Shown here: positions 10,123 to 19,377 of the stretch, piece after piece | Position numbering within the stretch: the first letter of the stretch is position 1 | How the letters are laid out: each line of letters opens with the position of its first letter | NCBI GenBank assembly: GCA_902624585.1 | Contig: CACNXU010000002.1 | Span: 1-58,981 of the forward strand | Direction of reading: 5' to 3' | DNA from: an uncultured Pelagibacteraceae bacterium | GTDB lineage: Bacteria; Pseudomonadota; Alphaproteobacteria; Pelagibacterales; Pelagibacteraceae | DNA length: 58,981 nucleotides | Position numbers and translations under genes: made by a program | The notes under the pieces: model-generated | Seen by the model: only the letters and a program-made list of their open reading frames with translations | What the model was told of the DNA's origin: nothing | Database searches by the model: none

Positions 10123-12914
10123 CTATAACTAATTAAAACCTTATCTGGATCTCCTGATAACATTGGTTCTTGAGATCTGTTTTGAGAAAATGCTTCTTGA
10201 GTAACATTATTTTTTAAATATGAAATTAATTCACCATTAGTGATTTTTTTATCTGAATTTTCATCTGCTTTACCTTCTAAACCTTTCATTAAGTAATATG
10301 AAAAAATACCGTGTTCAGCTTCATTTATACTTCCTGAAGTTTGATCATAGTTTGAAGCTGTGAATATTGTAAAATTATTTGGTGTATCTTGTTCATCAGC
10401 AACTATTCTAACTGGTCTTAATCCTGCTATTAGCATTTGCTCAGATCTTGTTTGGCCACTGTAACAAGTATCAAAGAACATAGTTACTGATTTAGGATTA
10501 ACTTTATTTATAAGATCAAACATTTCAATTCTTGATAAAGCTGTATCTTCTAAAAGAATTGGATCACCGTTGTGAGGTAATATGTGTAAATCTTCTCCAT
10601 TATCAGATGCTAGACCGTGACCAGCAAAGAAAATATAAATATCTTTTTCTTTTCCTCTTGTTATCTGCGGCAGCCATATTTTAAGAGATTTTAATAATTC
10701 TCCCCTGGTTGCATCTTCATCAATTAAAACTTTCAAATTATTGTTAGGAATGCCCAAAGCTATGTTTGCATATGCCTTAAATGCCTTAGCGTCTCTATTT
10801 GCATAAGGTGCATCAATATTATTAAGGTTTTGATATTTCTCTATACCAATAATAATCCCTATCTTGTTATTATCTTTTTTGACTTTTATTTTACTAGGAT
10901 TTGGTTTCTCATAAGATCGAAGATCTGCTACCTGTTTAATTTTAACCTCAACATTAATTACTTTTTCAGATTTATTTTTCCATCTATCTATTGCAACAAT
11001 TTTTAATTGTTCTTTCGAGTCAATTGCAAAACCTTCAAATTCAAATTCACCATTTTTGTTAACTTTAATAGGTCTGCCATCTATTTCTAAAAATAGTTTA
11101 CTTTTATCTTTCACCTTACCTTTTAAAGTATATGCTTGACTATCAACTGTAATATTTTGAGCTACCTCTATTACAGGTGCATCATTATCAATATCTTTGT
11201 TCTCTGGCTTAAATTCCTCTTGTTTGGGTTTTTTTGCTACTTTATTCTTGGACTTTATTGTTGTTTCTTGTTTGGCAATTTGGGTTTTATTACTTAAAAC
11301 ATAAAACTGGTCAAAATCTAGTTCTGGTAATTTATCAGTTTTTAATTCAGCAATTGATAAATAATATTTATATAAACTATTAAAATCTTTTTTTAATAAA
11401 TCCTGTCGTTCTTGCCACTCTTTAGTATTTTCTTTTAAAAATACTTCATCAGGTAGAATACTTTCTCTGCCGCCTGAAGAAAAATGTTTATAAATTGTTT
11501 CAAGATATTTTTTTTCTTTCGGAAAATAAATTAATCTAAGTGTAGTTTTTGTATTTTCATTTTTAGGAGTAATATAAGTAGTTTTTATATCTGATACATT
11601 GTAATCAAATTTATCAGTTATTTTGTCTGAAGGAACATAATCAATTTTTATTTTTTGATTTGTTGAAGCCTCTTGAACTAATTTTATGAAATTTTGCATG
11701 CTATTTACTTGAAAATTATTAATTCTAATTATTATATCATTTACATTAAGACTGCTTTTCTCTGCAGGATAATCTTTAAGAATACCTTTGACAATTATAC
11801 CATTATTATTTTCTGTGTCTTGGATATCTAGGCCGATATATTTTTGCTTTCCATAAATATGAGTAACATCTTTCTTATCTAAAATAACCGTAGAGACATT
11901 TCCTTTTTCATCAAAATAAATTCTTGCAAGTTTTGAATTTGGGCCCAACCTATTACAATCTGAATATAAACCAACAATACGTTGGCTTACCATTTCGGTT
12001 TTAGGACGGATATAGGAGATTGAACCATATAACGGACAATCATTTTTATAGTATGTTGCTAAAACAACTGGTTTAGTTTTTTTATCGTCTAACCAATGAC
12101 TGCTAGTAATAAAACCATTTTTAATTTCTTTTCCATTAGTCACTTTCTGTGTTTCACTTGCTTCTGCTTTAGCGATTTCTGTTCCGTAAGAATTGTTACT
12201 AATTATTTTTTTAAGTTCATCTTCATTAATAAATTCTTCTTTAGCAAACTTAGGATATTTTTTATCATTCGAGTAGATTGTTTTTCTTTTAATAATTTTT
12301 CCTGAAACAGTTTTAACTACATCTACTCTTTTATCAGATTTATATAAAAAATATCCATAACCATGTCTATCTGCCCATTTAAATTGTCCTATATATTTAT
12401 TCCCACTAGGATATGTCATTATCCCCTTTCCATCAGGGTGTCCATAACTCAACTCACCAAAGTATATATTTCCATTTTTATAAACTTTTTTAACGAACGT
12501 ATTATTATTGTGATCTGTTTTAGCGATTTGGGTCGTTTGCTTTAATAATGATTTTTTGTGTCTTATTTTTGAAAATTTCTTATCTTTTAATTTCCACCTT
12601 TTTATATGTTGTTCAGCAACTGGTATTTTATGATCACTCAAGTTTGTTTTAAGTAAATAAGGCCATTTATCTGTGATCTCTCTATATTTTTTTGGATGTT
12701 TGTCCTCATATACAAATATTGAACATAAATTTTCTAAATTATTCACTTCTGTAGCCCAACCAGATTTACTTGTTCCTACAAATACTGTGCCATTGCCAAC
12801 ATCTTGAAAACATATAAAATTTTTGTCATAAGAATACTTTGCTGAATTAGCATTAACACCAAACATTAACCCCAAACCAAGAACGATGAACAGATATACT
12901 AGTAAGCGTTTCAT
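10119..12914 (-). CDS. Exported MORN/PDZ-like/caspase-like multidomain protease, paralog A
   Basis: Signal peptide MKRLLVYLFIVLGLGLMFGVNA; MORN repeats NGNIYFGELSYGHPDGKGIMTYPSGNKYIGQF; PDZ-like region; FFAGHGLAS and FFDTCYSG dyad; EF-hand-like loop DENSDKKITNGE; 4-bp overlap with paralog B. Confidence 0.88.
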   Translation of the reverse strand: MKRLLVYLFIVLGLGLMFGVNANSAKYSYDKNFICFQDVGNGTVFVGTSKSGWATEVNNLENLCSIFVYEDKHPKKYREITDKWPYLLKTNLSDHKIPVAEQHIKRWKLKDKKFSKIRHKKSLLKQTTQIAKTDHNNNTFVKKVYKNGNIYFGELSYGHPDGKGIMTYPSGNKYIGQFKWADRHGYGYFLYKSDKRVDVVKTVSGKIIKRKTIYSNDKKYPKFAKEEFINEDELKKIISNNSYGTEIAKAEASETQKVTNGKEIKNGFITSSHWLDDKKTKPVVLATYYKNDCPLYGSISYIRPKTEMVSQRIVGLYSDCNRLGPNSKLARIYFDEKGNVSTVILDKKDVTHIYGKQKYIGLDIQDTENNNGIIVKGILKDYPAEKSSLNVNDIIIRINNFQVNSMQNFIKLVQEASTNQKIKIDYVPSDKITDKFDYNVSDIKTTYITPKNENTKTTLRLIYFPKEKKYLETIYKHFSSGGRESILPDEVFLKENTKEWQERQDLLKKDFNSLYKYYLSIAELKTDKLPELDFDQFYVLSNKTQIAKQETTIKSKNKVAKKPKQEEFKPENKDIDNDAPVIEVAQNITVDSQAYTLKGKVKDKSKLFLEIDGRPIKVNKNGEFEFEGFAIDSKEQLKIVAIDRWKNKSEKVINVEVKIKQVADLRSYEKPNPSKIKVKKDNNKIGIIIGIEKYQNLNNIDAPYANRDAKAFKAYANIALGIPNNNLKVLIDEDATRGELLKSLKIWLPQITRGKEKDIYIFFAGHGLASDNGEDLHILPHNGDPILLEDTALSRIEMFDLINKVNPKSVTMFFDTCYSGQTRSEQMLIAGLRPVRIVADEQDTPNNFTIFTASNYDQTSGSINEAEHGIFSYYLMKGLEGKADENSDKKITNGELISYLKNNVTQEAFSQNRSQEPMLSGDPDKVLISYR

Positions 12915-13050
12915 TGTATTACTTTACCAAATGATTAAAGGATTTTATAGGACAACTTGAAGTAAACTTGAAGCGACATTAAAATTTATAAAAAAAACAG
13001 TTCTGTTTTTTTGTTGAATTTTACAATTATACTTATAAAACCTTGCTCAC

Positions 13051-13140
13051 GGAGAGATGGCTGAGCGGTTGAAAGCACCGGTCTTGAAAACCGGCAAAGG
13101 GGCAACTCTTTCCTGGGTTCGAATCCCAGTCTCTCCGCCA
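13051..13140 (+). tRNA. tRNA-Ser(TGA)
   Basis: Class II cloverleaf ggagagatggctgagcgg...cttgaaa...ggttcgaatcc...tctccgcca; anticodon TGA; CCA encoded. Confidence 0.95.
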
Positions 13141-13404
13141 CTACTTTTTACCATACTCAAAATTTTTAAATAATTCTGTTACATTATTCTCCTCAATAAC
13201 AATATCAGTCTCTAGGTCATTTAAGAAATTATATAAATTTGAATCATCTATATTTAACAATTTTTCCAGTTTAAATAAATCATCATCACTTAACTTATCA
13301 ATATACGTTTCAGTAAAAGCTCCTAAAAGTTTATCCATTTCTTTAGTGCCCCTGTAATTTGATCGATAAATAATTTTTTTTTTTAATTCATCTATATTCA
13401 TCAT
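13141..13404 (-). CDS. sdhE: FAD assembly factor SdhE (DUF339) family protein
   Basis: Motifs IIYRSNYRGTKEMDKLLGAF and LSDDDLFKLEKLLNIDDSNLYNFL. Confidence 0.8.
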   Translation of the reverse strand: MMNIDELKKKIIYRSNYRGTKEMDKLLGAFTETYIDKLSDDDLFKLEKLLNIDDSNLYNFLNDLETDIVIEENNVTELFKNFEYGKK

Positions 13405-13426
13405 AATTAATAGAATATATTCGTTA

Positions 13427-15481
13427 TTGATGAATAATAAAACAAATTATGAATATTTATTGTCAGATTTAAGTGTTTTAAAAGGTGTAGGAGAAAAAAC
13501 TAAAAATTTATTAAAAAAGAAAAATATAAATAATTTATTCGATTTATTATGGAAACTTCCAAAATCTTATACTGACAGAAGTTTATCAGTAAAAATAAAA
13601 GATTTAAAAATTGGTGAAACTCAAACTGTAACTATTACACCACAAAAATATAACTTTCCAAGAGTAAGGAAATTACCAAATAAAGTTTTATGTAAGGATG
13701 AAACTGGTCAAATAGATTGTATTTTTTTTAATAGCTATGAAGGTTATGTAAAAAAAATATTACCTTTGGGTAAAGAAATTACTATTAGTGGTAAAATAGG
13801 TTATTTCAGGAATAAATATCAAATTACAAACCCAAAATACATTTCTGAGGATTCTTCGTTAATTAAAAAAACTCATAATAAATACTCATTAACAGAGGGT
13901 ATTACTGAAAAAATATATAATAAAATAATAAATCAAATTATTGAAAATTTACCTGAATTTGAAGAGTGGCATTCAAAACATATTTTGTCAAAATTTAAAA
14001 ATATTAGCTGGAATAATTCAATTAAAGAATTACATAAAGCTGAAAATATCGGAAATTTTAAATCAAATTTTTATCAAAGACTTGCCTTTGATGAAATATT
14101 TTCAACATTTCTTGTAAATTCAGAAATAAGAAAAAAAATAAGAAAAATTAAAAAAAAGAATAAAATTATTAATTTTAATAAGCAAAAATCAATAATAAAT
14201 AAGTTAGATTTCTCACTTACAAACGATCAAATTAAATCACTTAATGAGATAAATATAGATTTGAGCTCTTCAAACAAAATGTTTAGACTTTTGCAGGGAG
14301 ATGTTGGTAGTGGAAAAACAATAGTATCACTTTTGGGTGCAGTAAATACAGTAAACTCTGGATTTCAAGTTGCATTTATGGCTCCAACAGAAATTCTTGC
14401 AAGACAACATTTCAAACTTGCAAAGAAAATATTTCCTTCCTTTATCAATATAGAATTAATTTCTGGTAAATCTGAATATAAGGATAAAAAAGAAATACTT
14501 AAAAAATTAGAAAATAAAAAAATTGATATTGTTTTTGGAACACATGCTATATTTCAAAAAAAAGTAATTTTCAAAAAATTAGGACTAATAATCATAGATG
14601 AACAACATAAATTTGGTGTAAATCAAAGAAAGAAATTATCTGATAAAGGCGGAGTAGATTGTGATGTTCTATTGATGACAGCAACACCTATACCGAGAAC
14701 CTTAACTATGACTATCTATGGCGATATGGATATTTCCATAATTCGCGAAAAACCTAAAAATAGAAAACCAATTAAAACATATAGTAAATTGGATGCTAAG
14801 ATTGAGGATGTTTTAAAATTTATAAAAAAAGAAATACAAATGAATAATCAAATTTTTTGGGTGTGTCCTTTAATAGAAGAGTCGAAAAAATTAGATCATA
14901 CATCAGCGGTAAAGAAATTTGAATATCTTAAAAAAAAATTTCCCAATCAGGTATGTTTACTTCATGGTAAAACAGAATTAGATGAAAAAAACATTATACT
15001 TAGTAATTTCTTGCAAAATAAATTCAAAATATTAGTTTCCACAACAATAATTGAAGTAGGGATTGATTTTCCAAATGCAAATGTGATTGTAATTGAAAAT
15101 GCAAATAAATTTGGTCTCTCTCAACTTCATCAATTAAGAGGTAGGGTTGGACGTGGCGATAAAGATTCTACTTGTATACTAATGTTTAAATCTAATTTGA
15201 GTGATAATGCAAAAAAAAGAATTAAAATTTTGAAGGAAACAAATGATGGCTTTTTAATTTCTGAGGAAGATATGAAATTAAGAGGTTTTGGAGATATTTT
15301 AGGTTTTAAGCAAAGTGGAATTAAAATTTTCAAATTAGCTGATCCTATTCAAAACGAAGACCTTTTCGCACTCGCTGAAAAAGAGATGAGAAGAATTGAA
15401 AATTCTAGCGAAGATATAGGAAAGTTCAAACCTTTAATAAAATTATATGATAGAGCCGATATAATTAATGATATTGCTTAA
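13427..15481 (+). CDS. recG: ATP-dependent DNA helicase RecG
   Basis: Wedge domain; LLQGDVGSGKTIVSL, DEQHKFGVNQR, LLMTATPIPRTL, GRVGRGDKDSTCIL. Confidence 0.97.
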   Translation: MMNNKTNYEYLLSDLSVLKGVGEKTKNLLKKKNINNLFDLLWKLPKSYTDRSLSVKIKDLKIGETQTVTITPQKYNFPRVRKLPNKVLCKDETGQIDCIFFNSYEGYVKKILPLGKEITISGKIGYFRNKYQITNPKYISEDSSLIKKTHNKYSLTEGITEKIYNKIINQIIENLPEFEEWHSKHILSKFKNISWNNSIKELHKAENIGNFKSNFYQRLAFDEIFSTFLVNSEIRKKIRKIKKKNKIINFNKQKSIINKLDFSLTNDQIKSLNEINIDLSSSNKMFRLLQGDVGSGKTIVSLLGAVNTVNSGFQVAFMAPTEILARQHFKLAKKIFPSFINIELISGKSEYKDKKEILKKLENKKIDIVFGTHAIFQKKVIFKKLGLIIIDEQHKFGVNQRKKLSDKGGVDCDVLLMTATPIPRTLTMTIYGDMDISIIREKPKNRKPIKTYSKLDAKIEDVLKFIKKEIQMNNQIFWVCPLIEESKKLDHTSAVKKFEYLKKKFPNQVCLLHGKTELDEKNIILSNFLQNKFKILVSTTIIEVGIDFPNANVIVIENANKFGLSQLHQLRGRVGRGDKDSTCILMFKSNLSDNAKKRIKILKETNDGFLISEEDMKLRGFGDILGFKQSGIKIFKLADPIQNEDLFALAEKEMRRIENSSEDIGKFKPLIKLYDRADIINDIA

Positions 15482-16095
15482 GAATTGTTATTAGAAGTGC
15501 CTGCCGAAACAATGAATTTAGATGCTTCCTCAAAAGACATATTTAAATATATAACGTCTTCAACTGGAAACATTAATAAAAAACCACTTGTTGGATTTGG
15601 AGTTGTCGGTACAAATACGTTAACTAAATTTTTACCTGTCTTTTGTGCCATCTCACCTTTATTTTCTTTGGTAGCAAAACCAACTGCCCAAACACCTTTT
15701 CTTGGATATTCAATAAGAACAACACTTTTTTTAGCATCATCTTTTTTTGAAAAAGTTTCAGTCATTTGAACTATTGCTGAATAAACAGTTCTTAAAAATG
15801 GAATTCTTTTAAACAGATCATCAATTAATTTGAGAATTCTTCTTCCAAAAAAAGATAATGATAGTCCTCCAACTATAGTTATAAGTAAAATTGAAATAAT
15901 TATTTCAACTCCAGGAATGTTAAAAGGTAAATAACTATTTGGATTAATATTTTTTGGGATTAAATTAGACGAAATACCAATTAAAATTTTTGTAAGATAT
16001 AAAGTAAAACCAATTGGTATTAAAACAACAACGCCTGCAATAAAATAATTTCTTAAAGTTAGTGAAAACGATTTTTTTGATGCTTTTTTTGCCAT
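15478..16095 (-). CDS. DUF502 family membrane protein
   Basis: Two TM helices, IPFLRTVYSAIVQMTETFS, FVPTTPNPTSGFLLMFP; next to recG as in many alphaproteobacteria. Confidence 0.88.
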   Translation of the reverse strand: MAKKASKKSFSLTLRNYFIAGVVVLIPIGFTLYLTKILIGISSNLIPKNINPNSYLPFNIPGVEIIISILLITIVGGLSLSFFGRRILKLIDDLFKRIPFLRTVYSAIVQMTETFSKKDDAKKSVVLIEYPRKGVWAVGFATKENKGEMAQKTGKNLVNVFVPTTPNPTSGFLLMFPVEDVIYLNMSFEEASKFIVSAGTSNNNS

Positions 16096-16101
16096 ATAAA
16101 T

Positions 16102-16179
16102 TTAACTATAACTAGCATATATAACAAAAAGAATTGCAATGATAAATAATACAATTAAGATTTTGTTATTAAGATTCAT
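16102..16179 (-). CDS. Possible 25-aa hydrophobic peptide MNLNNKILIVLFIIAILFVIYASYS
   Basis: Intact ATG-to-TAA frame in the gap upstream of the DUF502 gene; single TM-like stretch; below the ORF-track size cutoff. Confidence 0.3.
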   Translation of the reverse strand: MNLNNKILIVLFIIAILFVIYASYS

Positions 16180-16209
16180 AATGAATATTAATATCAATTT
16201 TAAATAGTA

Positions 16210-17037
16210 ATGGATAGAAGAAAATTTTTAACATATGTGGGTTGTGGTTGTGGAACTCTTTTTTTGCAAACTTGTACCACAGCACCTATTACCGATAGAA
16301 AACAATTAAAAATTATTCCAGAGGCAAAATTGAATGCTAAAGCTGCACAAATTTACGAAAAAGTAAAAGAAAAAGAGAAGATGAGTGATGATTTAAATAA
16401 GTTAAATGAAATTAAAGAAATTGGAAAAAGGATGGAAGACTCAATTAGTGAATATTTTTATAGAGCAAATTTAAATGACCCAACAGCAAATTTTGATTGG
16501 GAGTATATTTTAATTGATAACAAAAAAGTAAGAAATGCTTGGTGTATGCCTGGTGGCAAAATAGCTGTTTATACTGGTATTCTTGATGTTACGAAAAATA
16601 CAAATGGTTTAGCTGCCGTAATGGGTCATGAGGTGGCTCATGCAGTGGCTAAACATTCTGTAGAAAGAGCAAGTCGAGGAGTGTTGTTGAATACAGGAGC
16701 AAGAATAATTGACATAGCTAGTGGTGGAGTGTTATCAGATATTAACAGAACAACAGGAATGGACACAGTTGGTATGCTTGCCCAACTTGGAATAATGAAT
16801 CCTTTTAACAGGAAACAAGAGAGTGAGGCTGACTATCTTGGTATGATTTTTTCCTCACTTTCAGGGTATGATATTAGAGAAACGGTAAAAATTTGGGAAA
16901 GAATGAAAGAATTTAATAAAGGCAAGGAACCTCCACAATTTATGAGTACTCATCCTTCTTCAGACACACGAATTAAAAAATTAAATGAATGGATGAACGA
17001 AGTGATTTTAGATTATCCACCTATTAATTTAAGTTAA
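16210..17037 (+). CDS. M48-family metalloprotease (putative lipoprotein)
   Basis: HEVAHAVAKHSVER zinc motif; downstream QESEADYLG; N-terminal MDRRKFL...LFLQTC with a possible lipobox. Confidence 0.92.
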   Translation: MDRRKFLTYVGCGCGTLFLQTCTTAPITDRKQLKIIPEAKLNAKAAQIYEKVKEKEKMSDDLNKLNEIKEIGKRMEDSISEYFYRANLNDPTANFDWEYILIDNKKVRNAWCMPGGKIAVYTGILDVTKNTNGLAAVMGHEVAHAVAKHSVERASRGVLLNTGARIIDIASGGVLSDINRTTGMDTVGMLAQLGIMNPFNRKQESEADYLGMIFSSLSGYDIRETVKIWERMKEFNKGKEPPQFMSTHPSSDTRIKKLNEWMNEVILDYPPINLS

Positions 17038-17048
17038 TTGAATATATT

Positions 17049-17124
<76 letters not shown>

Positions 17125-17208
17125 CCAGATTATTCAAATTGAATAATTGTTATATACAGATTTATTATATTTTTTCAAATGTCAATTTTAGCTTAATCTC
17201 TATACGTT

Positions 17209-18321
17209 CTACAACTTATCAATGTATTTATTATGAAATTGATCAAAAGTACCGTCATTAATATTTTTTCTGATCAAGGCCATTAATTCTTGATAAAAAT
17301 TAATATTATGTAGAGTGAGTAACATTGAAGCAAGAATTTCATTGGTATTAAATAAGTGATTCAAATAGTTTTTTGAATATTTATTTAAATTAAGATTTTC
17401 ACAGTGTGGATCTAGAGGGGTGTTATCATTTTGATATTTATTATTTTTAATATTTATTCTTCCTTGCCAAGTAAATGCTAAACCTGTGCGCCCTGATCTA
17501 GTTGGCAAAACACAATCAAACATATCTATACCTCTTTTGACAGCACCCAAAATGTCCGATGGTGTTCCAACACCCATTAGATAATGTGGTTTTTCATTAG
17601 GCAGATGATCTTTTATATCATCTAAAACACTAAACATTTCATTTTGTGTTTCACCTACTGCTAATCCACCTACAGCATATCCATCAAAACCAATTTTAAT
17701 TAATTCTTTAAGAGATTTTAATCTTAAATCTTTAAAAAGACCTCCTTGAACGATGCCAAATAAAGCTTTATGAGGATTATCACCGAATGCTATTTTAGAT
17801 CTTTCAGCCCAGTATAGTGAAAGATCCATTGATTTCTTTATAACATCATAATCATTTGAATTTTTGGGACACTCGTCCATTATCATTACGATGTCTGAAT
17901 TTAAGCCCAATTGTATCCTTATGCTCTCTTCAGGACTTAGGTAAAATTTTTTTCCATCAACATGAGAATTAAATATTGCGCCCTTTTCTCGATCAATCTT
18001 ATTTAATTTTGATAGAGACATTACTTGAAAACCACCAGAGTCGGTCAATATTGGGAGATCACAATTCATAAAATTATGAAGTCCACCTGCTGATTTAATT
18101 CTTTCTACACCAGGTCGAATCATTAAATGATAGGTATTCGAAAGTATAATTTCTGAACCAGTTTTTTTTATATCATCTATTGTACAAGCCTTTACGGTAG
18201 CCTGTGTTCCAACAGGCATGAAAGTAGGTGTATGTATATTTCCACGATGAGTTTCAATTAAACCACATCGGGCAAATTTATCTTTTGTTAAAATGTCAAA
18301 GGCAAATTTTTTCAATGCCAT
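17209..18321 (-). CDS. tgt: tRNA-guanine transglycosylase
   Basis: HTPTFMPVGTQATVKA, ILTDSGGFQVMSLSKL, YAVGGLAVGE, MGVGTP. Confidence 0.97.
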   Translation of the reverse strand: MALKKFAFDILTKDKFARCGLIETHRGNIHTPTFMPVGTQATVKACTIDDIKKTGSEIILSNTYHLMIRPGVERIKSAGGLHNFMNCDLPILTDSGGFQVMSLSKLNKIDREKGAIFNSHVDGKKFYLSPEESIRIQLGLNSDIVMIMDECPKNSNDYDVIKKSMDLSLYWAERSKIAFGDNPHKALFGIVQGGLFKDLRLKSLKELIKIGFDGYAVGGLAVGETQNEMFSVLDDIKDHLPNEKPHYLMGVGTPSDILGAVKRGIDMFDCVLPTRSGRTGLAFTWQGRINIKNNKYQNDNTPLDPHCENLNLNKYSKNYLNHLFNTNEILASMLLTLHNINFYQELMALIRKNINDGTFDQFHNKYIDKL

Positions 18322-18329
18322 TAATAAAA

Positions 18330-18890
18330 TTATTGTAATTTGAAACTAATAATTTTATCTGGATCAGTCACAGAACCATTATTATTTTGGTCACCTCTTT
18401 TAATTTTATCAACAAATTCCATTCCTTCTAATACTTTTCCAAAAACAGTGTATTGATTATCTAAAAAAGGCGCTGGCTGAAAACAAATAAAAAATTGGCT
18501 GTTTGCACTGTTTGGATCAGAAGATCTTGCCATTGATAAAGTTCCTCTATCATGTGGCAAACTATTAAATTCTTGCTCTAAATCTGGAAGATCTGATCCA
18601 CCCATACCCGCTCTTCTTAAATCAAAATCTTTTGTCTCTGAATTACCAAATTTTACATCACCTGTTTGTGCCATAAATCCATCTATCACTCTATGAAAAA
18701 CTACATTATCGTATTTACCGCTATTTGCTAATTCTTTTATTCTTTTGACATGGTTTGGTGCCACATCTTCAAACAATTCAATTTTAACATCACCATCTTT
18801 TAGTTTTAATATCATTATATTCTCCTTAGCTATTGATTGATTAGTAATTAAAATAAAAAAAATAAGTAGTTTAATATAAAATTTACTCAT
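18330..18890 (-). CDS. Cyclophilin-type peptidyl-prolyl cis-trans isomerase
   Basis: VVFHRVIDGFMAQTGD, SANSQFFICFQPAPFLDNQYTVFGKV; signal peptide. Confidence 0.95.
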   Translation of the reverse strand: MSKFYIKLLIFFILITNQSIAKENIMILKLKDGDVKIELFEDVAPNHVKRIKELANSGKYDNVVFHRVIDGFMAQTGDVKFGNSETKDFDLRRAGMGGSDLPDLEQEFNSLPHDRGTLSMARSSDPNSANSQFFICFQPAPFLDNQYTVFGKVLEGMEFVDKIKRGDQNNNGSVTDPDKIISFKLQ

Positions 18891-19377
18891 ATTTATCTTT
18901 CAATGATTTGATTGTACTTTTGGTAGTAAATTTTTTTATATTACCTTTTAATTTAACTATATCTTTTACAAATCTTGATGAAATAATTTGATTTTCTACA
19001 TCAGACATTAAAAATATCGTTTCTATGTTTTGGTTTAATTTTCTATTCATACCAGCCAATTGAAATTCATATTCAAAATCTGATACAGCTCTTAAACCTC
19101 TCAAAATAATATTTGATTTATATTTTTTGCATAAATCAGTAGTTAAGGATCCAAAAGTAACTACTTTTATTTTTTTTTTGTTTAACTTCAGATCTTTAAA
19201 TAATGCTTTATTGACTATCTCTATTCTTTCAACTGAACTGAATAGATAATTTTTGTTACTTTCATCTGAAACACCAACTATTATTTTATCAAATAATTTT
19301 AATGATTTTTTAATAACATCTATATGCCCAAAAGTTATAGGATCAAATGTTCCAGGATAAATAGCTGTTTTATTCAT
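18883..19377 (-). CDS. coaD: Phosphopantetheine adenylyltransferase
   Basis: AIYPGTFDPITFGHIDVIKKS; ISSRFVKDIV. Confidence 0.97.
   Translation of the reverse strand: MNKTAIYPGTFDPITFGHIDVIKKSLKLFDKIIVGVSDESNKNYLFSSVERIEIVNKALFKDLKLNKKKIKVVTFGSLTTDLCKKYKSNIILRGLRAVSDFEYEFQLAGMNRKLNQNIETIFLMSDVENQIISSRFVKDIVKLKGNIKKFTTKSTIKSLKDKYE

Noticed and set aside
66-12914. Calling the cluster a known antiphage defence system
   Set aside because: All products appear exported and no reverse transcriptase, Cas, STAND NTPase or nucleic-acid sensor is present; defence remains only one hypothesis.
1-13140. Caspase cluster as an island integrated at tRNA-Ser
   Set aside because: The cluster lies on the 5' side of the tRNA, no integrase is visible and I found no duplicated tRNA 3' end, so site-specific integration is not supported.
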